A stretch of DNA of 33,863 nt. Source: Nitrosomonadales bacterium (GTDB taxonomy: Bacteria; Pseudomonadota; Gammaproteobacteria; Burkholderiales; Gallionellaceae). Location: NCBI GenBank assembly GCA_016183575.1, contig JACPEI010000066.1:1-33863 (forward strand), written 5' to 3'. The stretch's first letter is position 1; each line of letters begins with the position of its first letter. A model generated the notes under the pieces. It did not search any database. It saw nothing but the letters and a program-made list of their open reading frames with translations, and was not told the origin of the DNA. Position numbers and translations under genes: made by a program. This document shows positions 6,992 to 14,159 of this stretch, piece by piece.

Positions 6992-8869
6992 ATGGCTTAC
7001 ACAAGAGCGACATTCAATCTGAAGGAGCTGCTGGAAACGGTGCAGGCGCTGCGCGCCGCGGTGGAAGAGACCCGGCAGGCCCTGCTGTGCAAGTGGCGGC
7101 CGCATTTGAAAAACCGCACCTTCATTCCGAGCGCGGCCAATCTGGCCGCGTATGTCGGCCTGCGCCGCCATGACCTGCGCGCCTTGCAGCAACAGCTCGC
7201 GATGCTCGGCCTGTCATCGCTGGGGCGCTGCGAGGCGCATGTGCTGCTGACGCTGGATTCGGTGATCCATGTATTGCAGCATATGGTCGGCAAGGCGCGC
7301 CCGGCGCAGCTCATGCCGGATTCGGCGCGCGCCATCGGGCGCGATGAGGTTTTATTGAAGCAGCATACTGGCCTGTTGCTCGGCGATGCGCCGCAGAAAC
7401 GCTGGACGCGCTTCATGGTGACGCTGCCGGGCGAGGCGGCCGGGGATTACCTGTATGTGCGCGATCTGCTGGTGCGCGGCATGGATTGCGCGCGCATCAA
7501 CTGCGCCCACGACAACGAGGCGGCATGGCGCAACATGGCCGTGAATGTGCGCCGCGCGGAAAAGGAAACCGGGCGGCCGTGCAAAATCACGATGGACCTG
7601 GCCGGGCCGAAATTGCGCACCGCATTCATGGCGGCCGGCCCGGCCGTGCTGCATCTCGGCGTCAAACGCGACGAGCGCGGCCGGGTGGTTCAACCCGGCC
7701 GGGTGATCCTCGATGCGTCCGGCGCGCCCGGCTGCGGCGCATCGGTCAACAAGATCGGCCAGCGCGTCCCGGCGCGCCTCAGCGTTCCCGCCGCATGGCT
7801 GGACAAAATCATGCCGGGCGACAGCATCCTGTTCGAGGACTTGCGCGGGCGCGAGCGCCGCCTGAAGGTTGTGCAGCGGCTGTCGCCGATCGAAGTGCTG
7901 GCGAGCTGCGAGGCGGGTGCGTATATCGGCATCGGCACGGCCTTGCGGCATCAATCCGAACGCGACAAGGGTACCGCCGCCACGGCGCAAAGCGGCGATT
8001 TCATCCCGCCGCCGGCGAAGATCCGCGTGTTCCAGGACGACCTGCTGCTGCTGACGCGCGAGGATACCGCCGGCAAGCCGGAAAAGCGCAATGCCGCCGG
8101 CAAGGTGACCAAACCCGCGCATATCGCGTGCAGTGAGGCCGGGGTGTTCGATTTTCTCGAGGCCGGGCACAAGGTGTGGATCGACGACGGGCGCATCGGT
8201 GCGGTCATCGAAAAGCTCGACAAGAAGGGCGCATGGCTGCGCATCACGCGCGCGCGCCAGCAGGGCGAGATCATCGGCGCGGAGAAAGGACTCAACTTTC
8301 CCGACAGCAGAATCACGCTGCCGATCCTGAATGACGACGACCTGGCCGCGCTGGATTGCGTCGTGGAGATCGCCGACATCGTCGGGCTTTCCTTCGTGCA
8401 AAGCGCGGCGGACATCGACAGGCTGAGCGCCGAACTGCGGGCGCGCGGCAAGCCGGACATGGGCATCGTTGCCAAGATCGAAACGCCCGCCGGGGTTAGG
8501 AACCTGCCGGAGATCATCGTTCACGGCGCCGGGCGGCATCCGTTCGGCGTGATGATCGCGCGCGGCGACCTGGCGGTGGAAATCGGCTACGACCGGCTCG
8601 CGGAAATCCAGGAGGAAATCCTGTGGCTGTGCGAAGCGGCGCATGTGCCGGTGATCTGGGCGACGCAGGTGCTGGAGAGCATGGTCAAGCAGGACATCCC
8701 GTCGCGCGCCGAGATCACCGACGCGGCGATGGCGGAGCGCGCCGAATGCGTGATGCTCAACAAGGGACCGTATCTATTCAACGCGCTGGACATACTGGAC
8801 AGCGTGGTGAGCCGCATGCAGCAGCATCAACTGAAAAAGACCGCGCAATTCCGCGCATTGCATTGGTGA
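6992..8869 (+). CDS. Atypical pyruvate kinase-family protein
   Basis: Pyruvate kinase converts phosphoenolpyruvate and ADP to pyruvate and ATP. The 625-aa product keeps core (beta/alpha)8-barrel motifs: KITMDLAGPKLRT, MGIVAKIETPAGVRNLPEII with the catalytic lysine, MIARGDLAVEIG, and ATQVLESMVKQDIPSRAEITDAA in two blocks. It differs from classic enzymes (about 470-480 aa) in three ways. It has an N-terminal extension of about 120 residues, an enlarged B-domain region (about residues 300-430), and an end at ECVMLNKGPYLFNALDILDSV with no C-terminal allosteric domain. MLNKG replaces the usual MLSGETA, a variant I recall from divergent plant and bacterial relatives. The ATG at 6992 is preferred because AGAAAGGATTT precedes it; an upstream start at 6848 would overlap DUF2062. 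Whether it makes pyruvate in vivo is uncertain. Confidence 0.85.
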   Translation: MAYTRATFNLKELLETVQALRAAVEETRQALLCKWRPHLKNRTFIPSAANLAAYVGLRRHDLRALQQQLAMLGLSSLGRCEAHVLLTLDSVIHVLQHMVGKARPAQLMPDSARAIGRDEVLLKQHTGLLLGDAPQKRWTRFMVTLPGEAAGDYLYVRDLLVRGMDCARINCAHDNEAAWRNMAVNVRRAEKETGRPCKITMDLAGPKLRTAFMAAGPAVLHLGVKRDERGRVVQPGRVILDASGAPGCGASVNKIGQRVPARLSVPAAWLDKIMPGDSILFEDLRGRERRLKVVQRLSPIEVLASCEAGAYIGIGTALRHQSERDKGTAATAQSGDFIPPPAKIRVFQDDLLLLTREDTAGKPEKRNAAGKVTKPAHIACSEAGVFDFLEAGHKVWIDDGRIGAVIEKLDKKGAWLRITRARQQGEIIGAEKGLNFPDSRITLPILNDDDLAALDCVVEIADIVGLSFVQSAADIDRLSAELRARGKPDMGIVAKIETPAGVRNLPEIIVHGAGRHPFGVMIARGDLAVEIGYDRLAEIQEEILWLCEAAHVPVIWATQVLESMVKQDIPSRAEITDAAMAERAECVMLNKGPYLFNALDILDSVVSRMQQHQLKKTAQFRALHW

Positions 8870-8961
8870 TCGCCCCGAAAGGATATCTGCCATGGGTCTG
8901 ATTTAAACCCGACCAGCGGTGGCTTTTCAAACCGGACATCTGCCGCGCGTTTGAGGATCAT

Positions 8962-9097
8962 TTAGTCTCTTATCAACCAAATGATCTCAAAACATGACAA
9001 GAATCTTGTGTTTATTGAATATTGACAATGGGTCGAACGATCATTGCGTAGGGAAGACATCTCCCCATTTTTGGTTCCGGCTTGTCCGGCTTAGGGA
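8962..9097. repeat. Composite repeat R1, copy 1 (empty form)
   Basis: This 136-bp segment begins TTAGTCTCTTATCAACC and ends GTCCGGCTTAGGGA. It recurs nearly base for base at 17897-18111 and, inverted and partial, at 19669-19752. It contains internal inverted repeats (AATGATC with GATCATT, and GGGAAGACATCTCCC). At 9046-9056 it reads GCGTAGGGAAG uninterrupted, where copy 2 carries a 79-bp palindrome. It fills the gap between the convergent pyruvate kinase and EAL genes, and no gene is visible in it. Confidence 0.9.
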
Positions 9098-9113
9098 GAT
9101 GGAATTCTGGAGC

Positions 9114-10616
9114 CTACTCCGCCAGAGGCCGCGGTCGCGAGATGCCAAAACCCTGCGCAAAATCAATGCCGATTTCTCTTAGCTTTGCGATGGATTCTTC
9201 GCTCTCCACCAATTCCGCAACAGTTTTTACACCGATATTTTTTGCCACCCGGTTTATGGTCGTTATCTTGGCGAGGTCCGCGGGATCGCGATGCATATTG
9301 AAAATGAGGCCGCCGTCAATTTTCAAGAATTCCACCTGGAAGCCCCGAATCAGGTCGAATAAAATCCGGTCCCGGCCAAAGCCGCTGAGCGCAACACGAC
9401 AGCCGCACTGCCTGACCCGCCGCGCAAATTCGGCAACCACTGAAGTTCTCGAGGCGAGTTCCGAATTCGGTATCTCGAAGCATAAGGCGGCGCCGGGCAC
9501 GCCGTGTTCCAGCAGAGTCAACTGCAGGAATTCCGGGAAGCCGGGATCGCCGATCGTAGCCGCCGACATGTTGATGAAGAACATCGGCCTGTCCCGTTTT
9601 TCATCCGGTGAATTTTGACGGGAAACACATTCCGCAACATGCTGCACAACCCACCGGTCCAGATGCGGCATGAGGCCATATTTCTCGGCAAGCGGAAAAA
9701 ACTCTCCCGGCGGCATCATGCCTTCCTCTTCTTCCATCAGCCGAACCAGAATCTCGTAGTGCTCGGCTGCACCGGAATTGACTGCCAGGGGGGAAATCAG
9801 CTGGCAAAACAGGCGAAATTCGCCCCTCTCGATTGCAGCCATGATCCGGCTGCTGACATCATTCTGATCGGCGGAGGAGTCAATGAGCATGTCTTGGACA
9901 GCCTTCCCCTCCTGAACAAAAGCCGGCACGGCGGCGCTGCCGGCACCGCTCGGGCTTGCGGGAGCGGGCATGCGCACATCACCGGGTGATGTGATGTCCT
10001 TGACCAACATATAGAACCCGGTAACTTTGCCATCCTCGCCAAATTGAGGGAGATGTTCAACGGACAACCGGTAGACTGCGCCATCCGGCATCATCTGCGT
10101 CCGTTCATAATGTACGGGATGCCCATCCAGGGACTGACGGACCGCGGTCGCTGTTTCCTGGTAGACCTTGGCGCCCAGCACTTCGCGCATATGCCGGCCA
10201 TTGATCTGTTCCGGCCGCAGGCGCAACCAGTCCATAAATGCCCGGTTGTGATATTGGCAGCGTCCCTCGACATCTATCAGTGCAACCATGATCGGCAATA
10301 CCTCGTCGATCAAATGCAGCCTCGGTTTGCTGGCGGCAACCGCCTCTTCGGCTTTTTTGCGCAGTTGCATTTCACGTTCGAACTTGTCTTTTAATGACGA
10401 CAATTGCGCCGTGCGGCGCATAAGGACCCACTCCGCACGCGACAGGCGGGTTGCCTCCGCAAGTATCGCTGCCACCAGAATCCCGGCCAGAAACGTAGTC
10501 CATTGATGGCCAAGCTCGGTAAAGTAAATCGCAAAAACGAGTACCGCTCCGGTAGCAATGACCGCCACGGCTGAGATGAATGGCCGAACGGCATGAAACA
10601 TTTTGCGGATTTGCAT
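9114..10616 (-). CDS. Membrane PAS-EAL protein with degenerate EAL site
   Basis: EAL domains hydrolyse or bind cyclic di-GMP. The 500-aa product has one or two N-terminal membrane helices (about 10-55), a short coiled segment (LKDKFEREMQLRKKAEEA), a PAS domain (about 100-215) and a C-terminal EAL domain (about 255-500). Several EAL ligands remain: the signature glutamate (EILVR), the asparagine in FINMS, the lysine in FLKIDGG, the glutamate in VAELVES and the glutamine in QGFG. The DDFG-type loop reads LSGFGRD, so both Mg-binding aspartates are missing. I infer an inactive or sensory EAL. The start at 10616 is chosen because AAAGGA at 10623-10628 is correctly spaced for it, while the ATG at 10622 abuts that site. 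It may act with the GGDEF protein at 12409. Confidence 0.88.
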   Translation of the reverse strand: MQIRKMFHAVRPFISAVAVIATGAVLVFAIYFTELGHQWTTFLAGILVAAILAEATRLSRAEWVLMRRTAQLSSLKDKFEREMQLRKKAEEAVAASKPRLHLIDEVLPIMVALIDVEGRCQYHNRAFMDWLRLRPEQINGRHMREVLGAKVYQETATAVRQSLDGHPVHYERTQMMPDGAVYRLSVEHLPQFGEDGKVTGFYMLVKDITSPGDVRMPAPASPSGAGSAAVPAFVQEGKAVQDMLIDSSADQNDVSSRIMAAIERGEFRLFCQLISPLAVNSGAAEHYEILVRLMEEEEGMMPPGEFFPLAEKYGLMPHLDRWVVQHVAECVSRQNSPDEKRDRPMFFINMSAATIGDPGFPEFLQLTLLEHGVPGAALCFEIPNSELASRTSVVAEFARRVRQCGCRVALSGFGRDRILFDLIRGFQVEFLKIDGGLIFNMHRDPADLAKITTINRVAKNIGVKTVAELVESEESIAKLREIGIDFAQGFGISRPRPLAE

Positions 10617-10925
10617 TTCCATTCCTTTCTATTCAGCGTACAGGCCTGCTTCGGTAGCCGCATCGGCGTTATGCTGCGGTGAAGCCTGATATCCGGCAGC
10701 CTGATATCTGGCATGCAGGTATTGGCGGACAGTATGTTCCATTGCAGCGGGAATTGCCCCGGAAGCATTATGTTGTAACATCCTAACCGCTGGCCGCCTC
10801 CATATCAATGGCGGTCAAGCGGGATGATACAAACTTGCCGTTCATGAATGGCGAATATCGTTCCGGTCATTCAAGCGCTGAAAGTGTAGTATACGAGACA
10901 CAATTTCTCGCCGGGGAGGTAGTTC
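10617..10925. other. Intergenic region between divergent EAL and reductase genes
   Basis: These 309 bases hold the ribosome site of the EAL gene (AAAGGA on the minus strand, 10623-10628), a short direct repeat of GCCTGATATC (near 10684 and 10699), and the strong ribosome site GGGGAGGT just before the reductase ATG. Promoters for both genes must lie here, but I see no convincing -35/-10 pair. No further coding sequence is apparent. Confidence 0.6.
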
Positions 10926-12284
10926 ATGCGTGTCGCAATCATCGGTTCCGGGCCTGCCGGTTTCTACGCTGCGGAGGCGCTGCTCAGGCGCACCGACACC
11001 GTGGTTCATGTCGACATGTTCGACCGCCTCCCCACCCCGTACGGGCTGGTGCGGGGAGGCGTCGCGCCCGACCATCAGAATATTAAAGCCGTCACCCGCG
11101 TTTTCGAAAAGACTGCCGCGCGGCCCACCTTCAGGTTTTTGGGCAATGTGTGCCTCGGGCGCGACTTGACGGTGGCGGACTTGCGCCAGCACTACCATCA
11201 GATCGTCTACGCAGTGGGCAACGAGGCCGACCGCCGCCTCGGCATTCCGTGTGAAGGCATAGCGCGCTGCACGCCGGTGGCGGTGTTTATCGGCTGGTAC
11301 AACGGGCATCCCGATTACCGTCACGCGAAGATCGACTTGTCGGTGTCCCGCGTCGCGGTGGTGGGCAACGGTAACGTCGCCATCGATGCCGCCCGGATAC
11401 TGCTGTGCACGCCTGCCGAACTCGAAAAGACCGACATTGCCGCACATGCGCTGGAGGCTCTGCGCAACAGCCGGGTGCGCGAGGTTTATATACTCGGGCG
11501 GCGCGGTCCGGAGCAAGCCTCGTTCACGCCGCCCGAACTCAAGGAATTCGGCGAGATGGAAAATGTCGACCCGGTCGTTGACCCGGAAGAACTGGCGGGC
11601 TGCGTCATTCCGCAAACTGCGGGCAATACGCAGCAGGAAAAGAACCTGAAGATACTCCAGTCCTACGCCGCGCGGCAGCCTGATGCAAAGGCGAAAAAAC
11701 TCCACTTCCGCTTCCGCGTCTCGCCGACCGAGGTGATCGCCGGCGCGGACGGCAAAGTGGCCGGCCTCGCTCTCGAGAAAAACCGCCTCGAGGTTCAGCC
11801 GGACGGCACGGTCCGCGCGCGCGGCACTGGCGAGATTGAAGTTCTCGATGTCGGCATGGTGTTGCCTGCGATCGGTTTTGCCGCCGAGCGGATTGCCGGT
11901 ATCCCCTACGACGAAAAAGCGCGGGTCATCGCCAACGAAGACGGGCGCGTCGTCGATCCCGTCAGCCGCACCGCGATTGCCAACGAATATGTCGTCGGCT
12001 GGGCGCGCACCGGGCCGCAGGGGCTCATCGGCTCGCACAAGGGCGCGTCTGCCCATGTTGTCGAGTATATGATCGCCGATGGCGCCGGACTCGAGGCGCG
12101 TGAGCTTCCGGAGCGCGAGGCGATCGATTCCCTGTTGCGCGCGCGCGGTATACAGGTCGTCTCATTCGACGACTGGAAGCAACTCGATGACGTGGAGGTG
12201 GCGCGCGGGGCGCGGCGCGGTGCTCCCCGCGACAAGATAGTCGATGTCGAGGCGATGCTCGGCACCCTTCGACAAGGCCTTTAG
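10926..12284 (+). CDS. fprA: FAD-dependent ferredoxin-NADP reductase (FprA / adrenodoxin reductase type)
   Basis: This flavoenzyme moves electrons between NADPH and ferredoxin. The 452-aa product has the FAD-binding VAIIGSGPAGFYAAEALL at the N-terminus, then PTPYGLVRGGVAPDH and the NADP-binding VVGNGNVAIDAARILL (about residues 145-165). RRGPEQASFTPPELKE and the C-terminal GWARTGPQGLIGSHKGA, both diagnostic of the family, follow. GGGGAGGT lies just upstream of the ATG. The last residues (TLRQGL) and the stop come from a CCCTTCGACAAGG-type interspersed repeat, so the native C-terminal end seems to have been replaced. No ferredoxin gene is adjacent. It is divergent from the PAS-EAL gene and 124 bases before the diguanylate cyclase. 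Confidence 0.92.
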   Translation: MRVAIIGSGPAGFYAAEALLRRTDTVVHVDMFDRLPTPYGLVRGGVAPDHQNIKAVTRVFEKTAARPTFRFLGNVCLGRDLTVADLRQHYHQIVYAVGNEADRRLGIPCEGIARCTPVAVFIGWYNGHPDYRHAKIDLSVSRVAVVGNGNVAIDAARILLCTPAELEKTDIAAHALEALRNSRVREVYILGRRGPEQASFTPPELKEFGEMENVDPVVDPEELAGCVIPQTAGNTQQEKNLKILQSYAARQPDAKAKKLHFRFRVSPTEVIAGADGKVAGLALEKNRLEVQPDGTVRARGTGEIEVLDVGMVLPAIGFAAERIAGIPYDEKARVIANEDGRVVDPVSRTAIANEYVVGWARTGPQGLIGSHKGASAHVVEYMIADGAGLEARELPEREAIDSLLRARGIQVVSFDDWKQLDDVEVARGARRGAPRDKIVDVEAMLGTLRQGL

Positions 12285-12317
12285 TCCTGAACGTAGCCGA
12301 AGGGTCGAGGCGAACGG
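12266..12317. repeat. CCTTCGAC-type repeat at the end of the reductase gene
   Basis: The segment CCCTTCGACAAGGCCTTTAG followed by CCTGAACGTAGCCGAAGGG and GAGGCGAACGG is related to the repeat in comEC (3100-3190) and the piece at 18247-18285. It provides the stop codon of fprA and forms an imperfect hairpin (CCCTTCG with CGAAGGG). Confidence 0.7.
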
Positions 12318-12408
12318 TGGGCGGGAGCCACACGCGGCGCATTTCGCGTCCGCGATCCCGGATGATATGTTCCCTCGGTTTAACAGTCCGTAGATGCAAG
12401 GAGGCGCT

Positions 12409-13875
12409 ATGAGCAAGAAGCCAGGCAATCAAGACCCGTTGCGCACTGCCGCCGAGGCGCAGTTCAGCTATGCGCCGAAGCCGAGGCCGTGCCCCCCGGA
12501 GATTCTCCTGCATGAACTCCAGATATACCAGATCGAGCTGGAGATGCAGAACGAGCAATTGCGGCAGGCGCAGCTTGAACTGGAAAAATCCCGCGACCGC
12601 TACGTGGATTTTTATGACTTCGCCCCGGTCGGCTATCTCACCCTCAGCCACGAGGCCATGATCGACGAAGTCAACCTCACCGGCGCCGCGCTGCTCGGGG
12701 TGGAGCGCAACAAACTACCGCACCACCGCTTCACCCCTTTCGTTGCCAGGGAGGACCGCGACCGCTGGCATCGCCATTTCATGTCTGTGCTGAAAAACGA
12801 CAATAAACTGAGTTGTGAACTGGCACTCCAGCGCGGCGACGGTTCCCGTTTTTACGCCCAGTTGGATTGCCTGCGCCTGAAAAAAGATGGCAAGGAGCTC
12901 GTGGTGCGCATCGTGCTGTCCGACATCACCGAGCGCAAACAGGCTGAGACAGAGCTTCGCATCGCCGCCACCGCCTTTGAATCCCAGGACGGCATAATAG
13001 TCACCAATGCCCGGAACGTAATTCTGTGCGTCAACCGCGCCTTCACCAGGATCACCGGTTACACGGCAGAGGAAGCAGTCGGCCAGACACCACACCTGCT
13101 CAGTTCGGGCCGCCATGACGCGGCCTTTTATGCCGCGATGTGGGAGAGCATCCTGCGCACCGGCGCATGGCAGGGCGAAATCTGGAACCGGCGCAAAAAC
13201 GGTGACGTGTTTCCAGAGCAGCTCACCATCACTGCGGTGAAGGGGAATGCCGGAGAGGCCACCCACTACGTCGGCATGATGCACGACATTACCGTGCGCA
13301 GGCAGGCCGAGGAGCAGATTCGCGCGCTGGCTTTCTACGATACCTTGACGCAACTCCCCAACCGCCGTTTGCTGAACGACCGGCTGGTACAAGCCATGGC
13401 CACTAGCAAACGCAGTGGCCGCTATGGTGCGCTGATGTTCCTGGATATGGATAAATTCAAACCGCTCAATGACACATACGGACATGATGTGGGCGATTTA
13501 CTGCTGGTGGAAGTGGCGCAGCGCCTTACCAGTTGCGTGCGCGAGATGGACACCGTCGCGCGTTTCGGCGGCGATGAGTTTCTGGTGATGCTCGGTGAAC
13601 TGGATGTGGATAAAGCCGAATCCGCCACGCAGGCCGGTATCGTCGCCGAAAAAATCCGTGCCGCACTGGCCAAACCCTATATGCTGAAACTTGAGTGCGA
13701 GAGGAAAACGGAAACCACCGTCGAGTATCGTTGCACGTCGAGTATCGGTGTGGCGCTGTTCATCAATCACGCGGCCAGAACGGAAGAAATCATCAAGTGG
13801 GCGGATATGGCGATGTATCAAGCCAAAGAGGCTGGCGGCAATTTGATCCGGTTTCATGAATCGGCTGGAGCATGA
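12409..13875 (+). CDS. PAS-PAS-GGDEF diguanylate cyclase
   Basis: The product makes the second messenger cyclic di-GMP from two GTP. The 488-aa chain starts with a helical segment (HELQIYQIELEMQNEQLRQAQ), often seen in PAS sensor proteins. A PAS domain (about 55-175), a second PAS with a PAC-like end (about 180-300) and a GGDEF domain (about 315-485) follow. The active site is intact (RFGGDEF), with DMDKFKPLNDTYGHDVGD upstream. The inhibitory I-site RxxD is present as REMD, exactly five residues before GGDEF, so product inhibition is expected. No membrane helices are visible, so it is probably cytoplasmic. AAGGAGG (12398-12404) precedes the chosen ATG; an ATG at 12394 would place that site inside the gene. 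Confidence 0.93.
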   Translation: MSKKPGNQDPLRTAAEAQFSYAPKPRPCPPEILLHELQIYQIELEMQNEQLRQAQLELEKSRDRYVDFYDFAPVGYLTLSHEAMIDEVNLTGAALLGVERNKLPHHRFTPFVAREDRDRWHRHFMSVLKNDNKLSCELALQRGDGSRFYAQLDCLRLKKDGKELVVRIVLSDITERKQAETELRIAATAFESQDGIIVTNARNVILCVNRAFTRITGYTAEEAVGQTPHLLSSGRHDAAFYAAMWESILRTGAWQGEIWNRRKNGDVFPEQLTITAVKGNAGEATHYVGMMHDITVRRQAEEQIRALAFYDTLTQLPNRRLLNDRLVQAMATSKRSGRYGALMFLDMDKFKPLNDTYGHDVGDLLLVEVAQRLTSCVREMDTVARFGGDEFLVMLGELDVDKAESATQAGIVAEKIRAALAKPYMLKLECERKTETTVEYRCTSSIGVALFINHAARTEEIIKWADMAMYQAKEAGGNLIRFHESAGA

Positions 13876-14159
13876 CGTGCGTGGCATTTCTGGCTGACCG
13901 GGGTGCTGATGGGCGTGTGGCTCAACGCTGTTTTCCGTTAATTTGAGATCAATTAACTGGTAAGAGATTAGAATATTAAATATCCATCCTGCCGGCCTTG
14001 CAGATTGTCATCGTTTCCATGTGGAACAAAGGAGCGCAGCTTGTGCCCGGGAGTGCGGACGTCCCCGTCCGCATGCGGGCGAGACGCCCGCGATTCCGGA
14101 TGATGAGTTCCCACGGATACGCACTCACACGCTCAAGTTTTCTATATTAAGGAATCGTA
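13876..14159. other. Gap between GGDEF and CheB/CheR genes with GC palindromes
   Basis: This 284-base gap contains a hairpin TGCGGACGTCCCCGTCCGCA (14054-14073) followed by GCGGGCGAGACGCCCGC, both of the short interspersed palindrome type. There is also a TTAATT/AATTAA inverted pair near 13938-13956. The region just before 14160 (TATATTAAGGAATC) supplies the ribosome site for the next gene. I see no gene here. Confidence 0.55.

Noticed and set aside
7352-8644. 430-codon minus-strand frame opposite the pyruvate kinase gene
   Set aside because: Antisense shadow with a composition typical of GC-rich codon mirrors and no known motif.
10808-11086. Short plus-strand frame overlapping the fprA start
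   Set aside because: It overlaps fprA in another frame, has no ribosome site and gives no recognisable protein.
13876-13935. In-frame continuation after the GGDEF stop reading WHFWLTGVLMGVWLNAVF
   Set aside because: It looks like a membrane-helix remnant, but about 20 codons open by chance is common and the GGDEF domain is already complete at its stop.
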